64,000 bases of DNA from Mediterraneibacter butyricigenes (GTDB lineage Bacteria; Bacillota; Clostridia; Lachnospirales; Lachnospiraceae). Shown in pieces: positions 52,670-62,199 of this stretch (position 1 is the stretch's first letter; each line of letters begins with the position of its first letter). The notes under the pieces are model-generated. The model ran no database searches. It was not told where the DNA came from and saw nothing but the letters and a program-made list of their open reading frames with translations. The position numbers were made by a program, and so were the translations under genes. The stretch lies in NCBI RefSeq assembly GCF_003574295.1, contig NZ_BHGK01000001.1, positions 1,302,001 through 1,366,000 of the forward strand. The letters run 5' to 3'.

Positions 52670-55123
52670 TTACTTCACATACCCGATATACGTATGCCCG
52701 GTTGCCACCGTCATCTGATCCATGGCATCAAACGCCACCGCATTCTTCTCTCCGGTTGCCGGATTGACATAGGTTACGGTTCCGGAATTGTAAGCAGTTA
52801 AAAGCACTGCCTGATTCTGATCCAATACTGCAATGACCGGCATTCCCTTATTGATAACATATAAAATCTCCTCGATCGTACATCCCGTCAGATCCACCTC
52901 ACTCGCTTCGTATTGCTGCATATAATCCCGGCAGGCTTCCAGTGCTGTTTTATTTTCCACTTTAAAGCTTCCGACGCCGGTGTCATACACCAGATCCCGG
53001 TTTCCCTTTTCCCAGATATAATGCTGATCCGATGAGATCACGACTCCGGATACCGTCTCTGCTTTCTGGATGGCGTAAGATGCCTTCTCGTAAACGCCCT
53101 GAAGATTTCCCATCCCATAAGCATAGTATCTGGTGGCTTTCTGCGGCGATTCCAGCTTCAGTGTGGTTACATTTTCCTGCTCTACGATCTTTGGCCGGAG
53201 CACCTTCGGTTGCTGGTCGGAAATTCCCTCTTCAAAGGTCAGACGCATTTCCCGGCCTTTCGTCTCAGACAGATAAGCCTCGGCTGTAATGCTGCTCTGA
53301 TTCTTTTCCTCATTGTTGGTGATGTAATCCTGGGTGGTTCCGGTGTAAAGATCTCCGTTTTTCGTCACCCGGTTCACTGTCACCATATTTTTTTCCACGA
53401 TAATATCCGAAATGTAAATGTTATCCGCCTGGTACGTCTTCACCACTTCGTTTTTACTGCTGATGATCTCCAGACGTTCCATCGGCGTGATCTCTTCGCC
53501 GGACACGGTCTTTCCCTTCTGGGATTCTTTGGCGATTCCACAGATAAAATCACTGGAAATGAAGCCCAGCGGATGCAGGGTCTCACCCTCAGCACCTTCC
53601 ACTTCATAACTCTTTCCGGTCTTCAAATTCATGACCTTCACTTTGGAAGGTTTTCCATCCTTGACCTTCTCATTATAAGCCAGCAAATGTCCGTCTTCCG
53701 AAGCCGCATACTGTCCCTCTTCCAGTCCTTCTGCGATTTTGTTCTGCTGGTTATTCTTCAGCGTCACCTCGTAAATCGTTCCGCCGGTCACCACAAACAG
53801 CTTTTCCTGATCCTTACTGTAATACACCATGTGACCCAGTTCATTTTCTGCGATGACGAAGGACTTGTTGCTTGGGATAAATGCTTTCTCTTCGATATCA
53901 TTTTTCTCAATGTCGTAATAATAAATGTTGACGCCCACATGTCCCTCATGCTGTCCCCGGTTCATATATCCATAGACCGCAAAGGTGGTACTTCCGTTGT
54001 TTTCCACATCCAGAATCCGAATCTGATGCTGATCGTACCAGTTGCGCACATCATCTTCTTCTGTATTGGAAAAGCTGAACACCAGAGACAAGTTGTCGTT
54101 TTTCTGATCATAGCTCCAGAGATCCCGTTCCTGCACAAAGGCGACAATGGTTCCGTTTTTATTGGTTTTGTACTGTGCATCTGTGGACGCAATGCCCAGA
54201 TTGATGCCTTTTTCGCTGAGTACCTTTGCCGATCCGTCAAAGACCTGATTCATGGTGCGATCATAATCCAAAAGATACAAGGTGTCTTTATTCAATCTCA
54301 CACGGAAAAATTCCCGTACATTATAAAGCGTCGCCTCATCCCCCTCTTTGCAGGTTACTTGATACCTTGCCAGAATGGAGGTATAGGTACTGTTGCTCTC
54401 CTTGATATCCCACTGCACATCGCCTTTCACTTCCGGTGCCAGATCGCCCCACATCACATGATTGCTGTCCGAATGGATCGTCACGGTCTGGTAGGTATTG
54501 TTGTCCCCGTCTTCATTGGATTCCAGATAGGTTCCCACAAATGCAACGCCATCCTCGGAAAAGGTATTATCATGGAATTCTTTTACAAAATCCAGACACT
54601 CCTTGATATTCAGATCTTCCGGTGCCACCACTCTGGTATAATAATGGACGTCCTTTCCATCTATGGTCAGCGTCACCGTCAGATTGGCTTCTTCTCCTGC
54701 TTTCAGTTTGTCACCAATCGCAAGCTTCACCACACCGTTGCTCTCTTTTCCGGCTCCGGTCTTATACGTCTTCTCGCCATCCAGAGAAGAAAGGGCATAG
54801 GTCACCTGATCGATCGTGTTGCCGTTGCGCTCGATCTCTGCCTCTGCATTTCCTTCACTGTCAAGCGGCGTGATGGTATCCCGCATGGCGGTCAGGTCCA
54901 TTTCATCTTTATAACCTACCAGCGCATTCACTTCCTGATCTTCCACCAGGAAATGTACCCGCGGTAATGTGGCAGCTTCCAGATCCACCGTCAGATCATC
55001 GGAACCACGGTTCGTAACGGCACTGATCACAATCACTGCCACCACAAAAACTGCTGCCAGAATTCCCACTCGTTTCCAGATGCCCGTTACAGATGCCCGG
55101 TTGCCTATCAGTCTGTTATTCAT
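52670..55123 (-). CDS. Membrane-anchored beta-propeller-like protein with degenerate C39-type peptidase domain
   Basis: The start at 55123 overlaps the upstream stop by eight bases (ATGAATAA); a GTG at 55135 is an alternative. About 817 residues. One membrane helix (about 18-36) is followed by a large extracytoplasmic part, the middle of which (about 300-620) has repeated short strands as in propeller proteins. The C-terminal ~100 residues (EEILYVINKGMPVIAVLDQ, then TYVNPATGEK) look like a C39-like cysteine peptidase fold, but the usual Cys and the His of HAVV are not seen (NQAVLL). Possibly a sensory or scaffold protein. It is the last gene after a two-component system. Confidence 0.6.
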   Translation of the reverse strand: MNNRLIGNRASVTGIWKRVGILAAVFVVAVIVISAVTNRGSDDLTVDLEAATLPRVHFLVEDQEVNALVGYKDEMDLTAMRDTITPLDSEGNAEAEIERNGNTIDQVTYALSSLDGEKTYKTGAGKESNGVVKLAIGDKLKAGEEANLTVTLTIDGKDVHYYTRVVAPEDLNIKECLDFVKEFHDNTFSEDGVAFVGTYLESNEDGDNNTYQTVTIHSDSNHVMWGDLAPEVKGDVQWDIKESNSTYTSILARYQVTCKEGDEATLYNVREFFRVRLNKDTLYLLDYDRTMNQVFDGSAKVLSEKGINLGIASTDAQYKTNKNGTIVAFVQERDLWSYDQKNDNLSLVFSFSNTEEDDVRNWYDQHQIRILDVENNGSTTFAVYGYMNRGQHEGHVGVNIYYYDIEKNDIEEKAFIPSNKSFVIAENELGHMVYYSKDQEKLFVVTGGTIYEVTLKNNQQNKIAEGLEEGQYAASEDGHLLAYNEKVKDGKPSKVKVMNLKTGKSYEVEGAEGETLHPLGFISSDFICGIAKESQKGKTVSGEEITPMERLEIISSKNEVVKTYQADNIYISDIIVEKNMVTVNRVTKNGDLYTGTTQDYITNNEEKNQSSITAEAYLSETKGREMRLTFEEGISDQQPKVLRPKIVEQENVTTLKLESPQKATRYYAYGMGNLQGVYEKASYAIQKAETVSGVVISSDQHYIWEKGNRDLVYDTGVGSFKVENKTALEACRDYMQQYEASEVDLTGCTIEEILYVINKGMPVIAVLDQNQAVLLTAYNSGTVTYVNPATGEKNAVAFDAMDQMTVATGHTYIGYVK

Positions 55124-56462
55124 AAACTCCGGCACCTCCTTCTGGTTCCTTTTCTTCTTTCAGATCCGCGAGAAGTGCACCCAAAGTCGGCTGTACATGT
55201 AAAAATGTCTCGCAAGCCTTAATTTCTCTGTTTATTTTTTCCTGTTTCTTTCCTTTGCTCCGGTGGTTTTCTTTCCCTCCGGCTCTGTTCTGCTCCATTT
55301 TCGCATTCTCTGCCTTTGCCGTAACTGCCGGTTCTTGTCCCCCGCAAGCCCTTTTCTCAGCCTTCACTCTTGCCTGGCTCCGCAATTCCGGATGATTTCG
55401 ACCCACACCGCGTCTTACGCCCCGGATCAGGATATTTTTCGGCGTGTGCTCCATATCGATAAATTCCAGAATCTGAGTCTCATACCCTTCCCGTTCCAAA
55501 TATTCCGCGCGCAATCCGTCCGTCACCAGTGCCGCGAACCGCTCTTTCAGCAGGCCGTATTTCATGATCGGCATCAGTTCTTCTGCCTCAATCTGCCGGT
55601 TCAGTTCGTGCTGACAACAGGGCACAGACAGAATCACCTTTGCATTCCAATGCACCGCCTTGGACAGGGCATGATCCGTCGCCGTATCACAGGCATGCAG
55701 TGTCACCACCATGTCCACCTGATCCACGCCCTCGTAATCCGCAATATCTCCTACCAGAAAATCCAGTTTTTCATACCCGTAATCCTTTGCCAGCGCATTA
55801 CAGTGTGCAATCACATCTGCCTTCAGATCCAGTCCGATGATCCGGATATCATATCCTTTTAACTCGTGCAGATAATAATACATGGCGAATGTCAGGTAAG
55901 ATTTACCACAGCCAAAGTCCAGAATCGTAAGTTCCCGGTCTTTTTCCTGTTCCAGCTCCGGTAAAATATCTTCGATAAATTCCAGAAACCGATTGATCTG
56001 ACGGAACTTATCAAACCGGTTCCGCACAATCTTTCCTTCTTCTGTTATCACCCCAAGATCTTTTAGAAATGGGACGTAAACCCCTTCCTGTAAAATGTAA
56101 TTCTTTTTCCGGTTGTGGGAAAGTGGCGCCATTTTCACTGCACCTTTCTGCGGTTTGGATTTTATGGACATCTTCCCCTTTTTGCTGACCAGCACACTGT
56201 AGGTTCTGGCACGGGTCTCCAATTGAAGCTGTCTGAAATTCTCCAACAGCTTCAACACTTTTTCTTTTGCTTCTTCTTTTTCCAGGTTCTCATGGAAAAC
56301 CTGTTTTTCTGTATAACTCTCGAATTGAAAATGCAGCCGTCCCTCTTTGAGAATCGGCCGCATTTTTATCCGCAAATATTCTTTGTCTCTGGGATTGCTG
56401 AAAATCCCACGGATCAGGTCTTCATTCAATCCTGATTCCAGAATCTGCTCTATATTCTGCAT
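55116..56462 (-). CDS. SAM-dependent methyltransferase (Methyltransf_32/METTL25-like)
   Basis: The 448-residue protein has an N-terminal ~150-residue region and then a Rossmann methyltransferase. Motif I is LTILDFGCGKSYLTFAMYYYL, motif II IIGLDLKAD, then DFLVGDIADY and VTLHACDTATDHAL, with VPCCQHELNRQ after it. The C-terminal tail is basic, rich in Lys/Arg/Glu. It belongs to a group with METTL25/RRNAD1-like enzymes; the target is unknown, perhaps RNA or protein. It is 35 bases after the histidine kinase gene and overlaps the next gene. Confidence 0.8.
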   Translation of the reverse strand: MQNIEQILESGLNEDLIRGIFSNPRDKEYLRIKMRPILKEGRLHFQFESYTEKQVFHENLEKEEAKEKVLKLLENFRQLQLETRARTYSVLVSKKGKMSIKSKPQKGAVKMAPLSHNRKKNYILQEGVYVPFLKDLGVITEEGKIVRNRFDKFRQINRFLEFIEDILPELEQEKDRELTILDFGCGKSYLTFAMYYYLHELKGYDIRIIGLDLKADVIAHCNALAKDYGYEKLDFLVGDIADYEGVDQVDMVVTLHACDTATDHALSKAVHWNAKVILSVPCCQHELNRQIEAEELMPIMKYGLLKERFAALVTDGLRAEYLEREGYETQILEFIDMEHTPKNILIRGVRRGVGRNHPELRSQARVKAEKRACGGQEPAVTAKAENAKMEQNRAGGKENHRSKGKKQEKINREIKACETFLHVQPTLGALLADLKEEKEPEGGAGVYE

Positions 56463-56497
56463 AGTTCAAATGCTCCTTTTTTCTCAGTTCCCTTCTA

Positions 56498-59092
56498 TTA
56501 TATGGAGCATTTTTCGTCTTGTAAAGGCATAACCCTTGGAAATGTAATGGTCACCCGGAACAAATCTCCGTCCAAATACAATTCGAAGTTTCCGCCCTGC
56601 AACGTGGTCAGCGTCTTGGCAATGGAAAGTCCCAGTCCGCTTCCTTCTGTACTTCTGGACACATCTCCCCGAATAAACCGTTCGGTCAGCTCATCCGCCG
56701 AGAAATTCAGCGGATATTCCGATACATTTTTCAGGGAAAAGATAACTTGTCTTTCATTGACACTTAAGTCTTCATAGACACGGGTTCCCGGCATAGCGTA
56801 TTTTGCCGCATTGTTGTAAATATTTTCCAGAATCCGCCACATTCTTCTGCCGTCCACATGAACCATCGCCGGTTCTTCCGGCAAATGCAGCACTCCTTCC
56901 AGTTTCTTGGCTGCAAATTTCTCCTGGAATTCTCCTTCCGTCTGAAGAATCAGTTCCGACAGATTCAGATCCATGCACTCCAGCGTAATATTTCCGGAAC
57001 TGACCTTGGACGCTTCCACCACATCTTCCGTCAACTGTTTCAGTCTCTGCGCTTTTTCTTCCAGAATATTCAGATAGTTCTGAACTTTCGGATCTTCCAG
57101 GTTTTCCCGCTTCAGCAGATCCACATAGTTTATAATGGAAGTCAGCGGAGTCTTAATATCATGCGATACATTTGCCAGAAGATCAGTCTTTAACCTCTCG
57201 TCCTTCATGCTCTTTTCCACCGCCTGTTGCAGTCCGTCTCCGATATGATTGATCTCGGAGGCAATCTTCTGATAATCTCCTTTCAACCCTTCTTCTGAAA
57301 TCTTATAGTCCAAATTTCCTTCTGCAATTTCCCGGATTCCTTTTTTCAACCGGTCTTTTGCCATAGCCATTTTTAACAGCCACACAAACAGTGCAATCTG
57401 CGCTGCCAACAGCACCAGATAATATTTTCCAATCCTGCCACTGTAGATCAGCAGAATCACCCAGTGCAAAAACATGAGACTCACACCGGTTACACAAATT
57501 TTTGCCGTCGCCGTCCGATTGTCCCAGACTCTTCGTGAAAATGCCAGGATTCGAATGGCAAGACTTCCCGTCCAAAGCGTTTTCCCTTTGATTCTGCGCA
57601 CCAGACTCAAATAACCGATCCAGAACCAGGCCCCGGTCCAGAGTCCTGTCACAAAGGACCAGAACACCCGTCCCAGACTGTAAACATCTGCCGACATATC
57701 CGTTGCAAAATAATAACTAACCGCATCTGCGACATGATCTCCCGCACGCCACCAGAACTCAATCAGCAATAAGCTTCCGGCGATCCAGATCGCAATCACG
57801 CCGGCTGCCGCCAGTTCCGTCGGCACCTTATCAAATCCGTTCAGATGAAGTTCTTCATCCGTTTCTTTCCTTCCTGCGATCAGGGTCAGCCAGACAAATC
57901 CGGTGACTAACACCACGATGGAAAGCACCCAGACCACGATCAGCAATGCCCGGTTCGGATTGAATTTGTCATAATTTTCCTTTTCCAAATAAAACGCATC
58001 CTGGATTGGAAGCTCTTTATCCAGAGTTGCCGCAAAGATCAGATCATCCGCCGACACATCTCCGTTGTTAGACTGCAGATAACTCTTCCAGACGGAAAGA
58101 TCCGCATTTGCCACATTTGACTTGCAGTCCTTCAGACGATTCGACAGAACACAGTATGGATTCCCCTTGTTTTCTTTTTCGATTTCGTTTAAATAAGTTT
58201 TATAGTCTCCGTAATCCTTCCATTCTTCACGGTTGGTCAGGATTTTCTGATTCTTCTTGTCAATCCAGAGATAGGAAAAGTTGGTATTTCCCTCTTTAAA
58301 AAGGTCGCTTAAATTTTCATAATTCTCCCAGTCTGTATTCAGCGCATAAAGACTGGATTGTAGTTGGATACACAGATTCTGAAGCTGGCCGTTCCACCGC
58401 GCATCCTCGTTTACAATATCCAGAAGACTGGATGCCCCCTCCGGGGCGTACTGTTCCCCGATCATCCCACTGTATGTCCAACAATCCACATACAATATAT
58501 TTCCTGCCACATCCGAAATGGTCTTCCCGCAACCGGAAGGATATTCTCCCGCTTTCAGATCTCCAATAAACGTAGAAATGCTGCTGATATCTTCCACAAA
58601 CAGTTCATGATTCTCCAGTTTCATCCGAAAATCATTGATGTAATAATAATAGTAGCTTCCATCCATTTTCTGGCAGACTACCACCGGTTCTCCGTCTCTG
58701 GTATCTCCGTTGATGTATTTTTTTCTCCAGTCCAACAGTTCTCCCAGTTTGTAGGCAACGCCGCCTTCATTGGTTCCGTCGATCCGGTTATTCTCATAAT
58801 AATTGGCAATATCTACCAGTTTGTCGGAATCATAGACTCCATTTGTCTCAAAATTACTCTTCGCCTGCCCCCCGCTCAATGCATTGTATACCGTACTGTC
58901 AAACAATGCCTCAAAGGTCGCCGACTCCAGATACTTCTCCTGCTTCGGTCTCAGGAAATCTTTCAGGCTGGTAGACGTATATGCCATGGCCGCCGCCATA
59001 TAACTGCTCGCCAGCACAGTGCCCGCACTGAGAACCGTAAGAAACAAAAGGATCGTTTTTGTCCAAATGTTCTTATACCATGCTTGATTCAT
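56498..59092 (-). CDS. Sensor histidine kinase
   Basis: The 864-residue protein has an N-terminal membrane helix and a long extracytoplasmic domain of about 350 residues. Several membrane helices cluster near 380-575. The kinase core has NVSHDIKTPLTSIINYVDLL (phospho-His), NIYNNAAKYAM (N box) and GSGLGLSIAKTL (G2). The D/G1 box is reduced: ISLKNVSEYPL-like sequence replaces the usual DxGxG, which also occurs in other clostridial kinases of this type. It pairs with the OmpR-type regulator 18 bases upstream. The signal is unknown. Confidence 0.88.
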   Translation of the reverse strand: MNQAWYKNIWTKTILLFLTVLSAGTVLASSYMAAAMAYTSTSLKDFLRPKQEKYLESATFEALFDSTVYNALSGGQAKSNFETNGVYDSDKLVDIANYYENNRIDGTNEGGVAYKLGELLDWRKKYINGDTRDGEPVVVCQKMDGSYYYYYINDFRMKLENHELFVEDISSISTFIGDLKAGEYPSGCGKTISDVAGNILYVDCWTYSGMIGEQYAPEGASSLLDIVNEDARWNGQLQNLCIQLQSSLYALNTDWENYENLSDLFKEGNTNFSYLWIDKKNQKILTNREEWKDYGDYKTYLNEIEKENKGNPYCVLSNRLKDCKSNVANADLSVWKSYLQSNNGDVSADDLIFAATLDKELPIQDAFYLEKENYDKFNPNRALLIVVWVLSIVVLVTGFVWLTLIAGRKETDEELHLNGFDKVPTELAAAGVIAIWIAGSLLLIEFWWRAGDHVADAVSYYFATDMSADVYSLGRVFWSFVTGLWTGAWFWIGYLSLVRRIKGKTLWTGSLAIRILAFSRRVWDNRTATAKICVTGVSLMFLHWVILLIYSGRIGKYYLVLLAAQIALFVWLLKMAMAKDRLKKGIREIAEGNLDYKISEEGLKGDYQKIASEINHIGDGLQQAVEKSMKDERLKTDLLANVSHDIKTPLTSIINYVDLLKRENLEDPKVQNYLNILEEKAQRLKQLTEDVVEASKVSSGNITLECMDLNLSELILQTEGEFQEKFAAKKLEGVLHLPEEPAMVHVDGRRMWRILENIYNNAAKYAMPGTRVYEDLSVNERQVIFSLKNVSEYPLNFSADELTERFIRGDVSRSTEGSGLGLSIAKTLTTLQGGNFELYLDGDLFRVTITFPRVMPLQDEKCSI

Positions 59093-59110
59093 TTATCTCC
59101 TCCATCATTT

Positions 59111-59809
59111 TCAATTCATCTTCTCGATCTTATATCCGACTCCCCAGACCACCTTCAGATACCTTGGTTCCTTCGGATTGATCTCGATTTTCTCCCGGAT
59201 ATGCCGGATATGTACTGCCACCGTATTGTCCGCGCCGATGGCATCTTCATTCCAGATTGCCTCATAGATCTGATTAATGGAAAATACTCTCCCCTGATTC
59301 TTCATCAATAAGAGCAAAATGTTGTATTCAATCGGTGTCAGCTTCACAAGTTCTCCATCTACCGTCACTTCTTTTCGCTCGTCATTGATCATCAGACCAC
59401 CTGTCACATAGATTTCTTCCTGCTGTTCTGTTACTCTCGAACCCAGCTGTGTATACCGGCGCAGCTGAGATTTCACTCTTGCCACCAGTTCCAGAGGATT
59501 GAAGGGCTTGGTCAGGTAATCATCCGCTCCGATATTTAAGCCCAGGATCTTATCGGAATCTTCGGATTTTGCCGACAGAATAATGATTGGGAGGCTGTTC
59601 TTTTCCCGGATCTTCAGGGTGGCACGGATCCCGTCAAGACGTGGCATCATCACATCTATAATCAGCAGATTGACTTCTTTTTCCTCCAGGATCTCCATGG
59701 CTTCGATCCCGTCATACGCTTTCAGCACATCGTATCCTTCCTGGGACAGATAAATTTCGATGGCCTCTACAATTTCTTTATCATCATCACATACTAATAT
59801 ATGAAACAT
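59111..59809 (-). CDS. OmpR-family response regulator
   Basis: The 232-residue regulator has a receiver with CDDDKEIVEAIE, phospho-Asp52 in IIDVMMPRLDG and Lys in YLTKPFNPLEL. A winged-helix DNA-binding domain follows (VKLTPIEYNILLLLMKNQGRVFS and TVAVHIRHIREKIE). It is the first gene of the four-gene minus operon. AGGGAGGTGATG precedes the ATG, with a TATACT-like box just upstream (59838-59843 region). Confidence 0.93.
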   Translation of the reverse strand: MFHILVCDDDKEIVEAIEIYLSQEGYDVLKAYDGIEAMEILEEKEVNLLIIDVMMPRLDGIRATLKIREKNSLPIIILSAKSEDSDKILGLNIGADDYLTKPFNPLELVARVKSQLRRYTQLGSRVTEQQEEIYVTGGLMINDERKEVTVDGELVKLTPIEYNILLLLMKNQGRVFSINQIYEAIWNEDAIGADNTVAVHIRHIREKIEINPKEPRYLKVVWGVGYKIEKMN

Positions 59810-59954
59810 TCCTCATCACCTCCCTTACAGTATACATGATAGCAAAGGATTTTTAAAATCGGACATTTAAAATCTTAAAGTTTTCTTAGGATATCTGTGA
59901 AAGAAATTTTCTTTTCTTTCACATTTCAAACATACTTTGGACACATTTTCTCTC

Positions 59955-60113
59955 TATACTAAGAGCCAGATAGTTGATAAAACAACTATCTCCCCCCTCA
60001 TAAAGTATACGCAACCAGAACATCTGGTTGCGGCACTTTACTCTCATTCCTTTAAATAACTGAATAAGACTCCGAAAACCCGTCAGTTCACCGCTGACGG
60101 GTTTTCGCTGTTT
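59955..60113 (+). ncRNA. Structured small RNA, copy 1, with own promoter and terminator
   Basis: A -10 box TATACT (59955-59960) places the start near 59968. The RNA has a 5' hairpin GATAGTTG/CAACTATC, a C-rich stretch (CTCCCCCCTCAT), then a long hairpin AAAGT...GCAACCAG/CTGGTTGC...ACTTT and the conserved CTCTCATTCCTTT. It closes with a perfect terminator stem CGAAAACCCGTCAG / CTGACGGGTTTTCG (60073-60107). No gene follows on this strand for over 1 kb. The stretch 59810-59954 holds only the promoter region of the minus operon; 60114-60257 contains a dispersed repeat. Confidence 0.75.
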
Positions 60114-60166
60114 CTTATGGATTCATTGATTTCGAGTTATAGGACAAACTGTGTTGATAAAAATCA

Positions 60167-60202
60167 TTATCCTCCCGCAAAAGGTTGCAACGGGAACCGC
60201 TT
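60167..60202 (-). repeat. 36-bp dispersed repeat, copy 2 (3' of the QueG-like gene)
   Basis: On the minus strand it equals 51032-51067 except for one base. It lies 56 bases after the stop of the QueG-like gene, in the same orientation as that gene, just as copy 1 follows cyuA. It contains GGGAGG but no credible reading frame follows (14 codons). Confidence 0.8.
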
Positions 60203-60257
60203 CCGCTTGCCTCCGCCCCATAGAGAGATACCCTTCAAGCGACGCTCGCGCTCGCTC

Positions 60258-61220
60258 TCAGAAAGTACTGGGAATTCCCGACTCGCAGGGGACTTTCGTC
60301 TGGCATTTTCCACATCCCAGCCGCGGTGCATACACTTCTTTTGTATGCAGCATCCAGGAAAGACAAGGTGGGTGCTCTTTCCCATGCTCTATAGAAATCG
60401 CCTGAACCGGGCATCTCCTGATACACGCACCACATCTCGTGCAATATTCATAGAGCTCCGTATATTCTCGTTTTGTCACTTCCAATTCTTCTGTGGTCAA
60501 AATACTGATAAACCTTCCGGCGATTCCTTTTCTGGTGATAATTCCGCGGGAAAGGCCAAAAGTTCCCTGTCCGCACAAATAAGCAACGTGTCGTTCTGAC
60601 CAATTACTTCCAAACACCACATCCGGCATTCCCTCACCCGGACATGTACCCATATATGCTCGAAACCTTGCATCCAACAACGGCACACAGGATTTTGCCC
60701 CCTGATCTTCCAGATACTGTTTCACTTTTCCCGCCATATTCTGAATAAATGCATGCCCCTCGATCCTGCAGTACAGCCATTCTTCTGACGGTTCCTTTCC
60801 ACCATTCCAATTACTGCGCTTCACTTCTTCAGTCATTGGGAAAAACAGAGAAATCACGGATTTTGCACCCGGCAGCCATTCTTCCGGCATATAATGCCAT
60901 GGTCCGATCGCCTCCGGATTTTTATAAGCTTCAAACAGTGGATCTTTTGCACTTCCAACTGCGATCAACGGTTCTTCATACATTTTCACTTTCCGAACCG
61001 TTCCGTCTTTTATATTACCATTACCAATTTCTGCATATTTCTCCTCTGATAACCGGTAAAATTCCCGAATTTTTTCCTGAAGATCCTTATTTTCCACTCT
61101 TGACACCCACTTTCCCTTCTTATATCTTAAAAGATATCTGATAGTTTTATTATACATGGTTCCCGGGATTCCGTCCTGTATCGCGTAATACCAAAATCTG
61201 AGTTCACTATATTCTTTCAC
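60258..61220 (-). CDS. 4Fe-4S protein, epoxyqueuosine reductase (QueG)-like
   Basis: The frame reaches a GTG at 61220; an ATG at 61157 (MYNKTIRYLL) is an equally possible start. The product of 300-320 residues has a QueG-like N-terminal part (RRVLPLL-type phrase seen as SCVPLLDARFRAYMG), FGLSRGIITRKGIAGRF, and a ferredoxin part with CTRCGACIRRCPVQAI. A second cluster pattern, CGKCQTKVPC, follows. Family members are corrinoid iron-sulfur reductases. The match is to the QueG-like superfamily, so the substrate may differ from epoxyqueuosine. It is divergent from the LysR gene. Confidence 0.75.
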   Translation of the reverse strand: MKEYSELRFWYYAIQDGIPGTMYNKTIRYLLRYKKGKWVSRVENKDLQEKIREFYRLSEEKYAEIGNGNIKDGTVRKVKMYEEPLIAVGSAKDPLFEAYKNPEAIGPWHYMPEEWLPGAKSVISLFFPMTEEVKRSNWNGGKEPSEEWLYCRIEGHAFIQNMAGKVKQYLEDQGAKSCVPLLDARFRAYMGTCPGEGMPDVVFGSNWSERHVAYLCGQGTFGLSRGIITRKGIAGRFISILTTEELEVTKREYTELYEYCTRCGACIRRCPVQAISIEHGKEHPPCLSWMLHTKEVYAPRLGCGKCQTKVPCESGIPSTF

Positions 61221-61240
61221 ATATAACAGGAGTGATTTTT

Positions 61241-62149
61241 ATGACCTTACAACAATTAAAATACATCGTTTGTATCGCAAAATGCGGTTCCATCAGCGAA
61301 GCCGCCCGTTCCCTTTTCATTGCACAGCCCAGCCTGACCGCGGCTGTCCACGAACTGGAGCAGGAACTTGGCATTACCATTTTCAAGCGCACCAACAAAG
61401 GTGTGATCCTGTCCGCCGATGGCGAGGAATTCCTGGGGTATGCCAGACAGGTGATCGATCAGACCAATCTGATCGAAGAAAAATATACCGGGAAAGCAGC
61501 CGGAAAGCATCTGTTCTGCGTCTCCACCCAACATTATTCCTTTGCCGTGGAAGCCTTCGTGGATCTGTTAAAGGATTACGGCGGCGAAGAATACGACTTC
61601 CGAATCCGCGAAACCCAGACCTATGAGATTATCGAGGATGTGGCCAAACTTCGAAGCGAAGTGGGCGTTCTCTATCTGAACCAGTTCAACGAAACCATTT
61701 TACGTAAAACACTGCGCGCCCACGATCTGACTTTTCACCGGCTGTTTTTCGCAAGACCTCATGTATTTGTCAGCTCCGGAAGTCCACTGGCACAGAAAAA
61801 GGGAATTACGTTGGAAGATCTGGCGCCATTTCCACGCCTTTCCTATGAACAGGGCGAACATAATTCCTTTTATTTTTCGGAAGAAATCCTAAGTACTCTG
61901 GAGTGTAAGAAGGAGATCCTAGTCTGTGACCGCGCCACCCTGTTCAACCTGCTGATCGGGCTGAACGGTTACACCATCTGCAGCGGCGTGATCAGTGAAG
62001 AACTGAACGGAAAAAATGTAGTCTCCGTTCCGCTTCTGGTGGATGATTACATGGAAATTGGTTATCTCACCCACAACAAAGTGGTCCCGGGACGATTTGC
62101 CACCCGCTATATCGAAGCATTGAAGCAACATACTATGTACGAAGACTAA
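61241..62149 (+). CDS. LysR-family transcriptional regulator
   Basis: The start at 61241 (MTLQQLKYIV) has ACAGGAG upstream. About 302 residues: the winged helix KCGSISEAARSLFIAQPSLTAAVHELEQELG with the GxxFxR-like FKRTNKGV, then a periplasmic-binding-like effector domain. It resembles the CysB/CbbR-like group that reads a small metabolite. It lies back to back with the QueG-like gene, 21-84 bases apart depending on that gene's start, so it may control it. Between it and ldh lies small RNA copy 2. Confidence 0.92.
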   Translation: MTLQQLKYIVCIAKCGSISEAARSLFIAQPSLTAAVHELEQELGITIFKRTNKGVILSADGEEFLGYARQVIDQTNLIEEKYTGKAAGKHLFCVSTQHYSFAVEAFVDLLKDYGGEEYDFRIRETQTYEIIEDVAKLRSEVGVLYLNQFNETILRKTLRAHDLTFHRLFFARPHVFVSSGSPLAQKKGITLEDLAPFPRLSYEQGEHNSFYFSEEILSTLECKKEILVCDRATLFNLLIGLNGYTICSGVISEELNGKNVVSVPLLVDDYMEIGYLTHNKVVPGRFATRYIEALKQHTMYED

Positions 62150-62199
62150 TCGAATAAGGTCGAATTTTGCAGGTTACAACCTTTTCTTCCCGTTTTGTT

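Noticed and set aside
53210-54967. Plus-strand frame of 585 codons
   Set aside because: It is entirely antisense to the membrane-anchored propeller protein. His/Phe/Ile-rich shadow composition and no family pattern.
60146-60180. Fourth small-RNA copy (GTTGATAA...ATTATCCTCCC)
   Set aside because: Only short similarity to the 5' hairpin and C-rich stretch; no TATACT promoter and no conserved CTCTCATTCC. The stretch is better explained by the 36-bp repeat.
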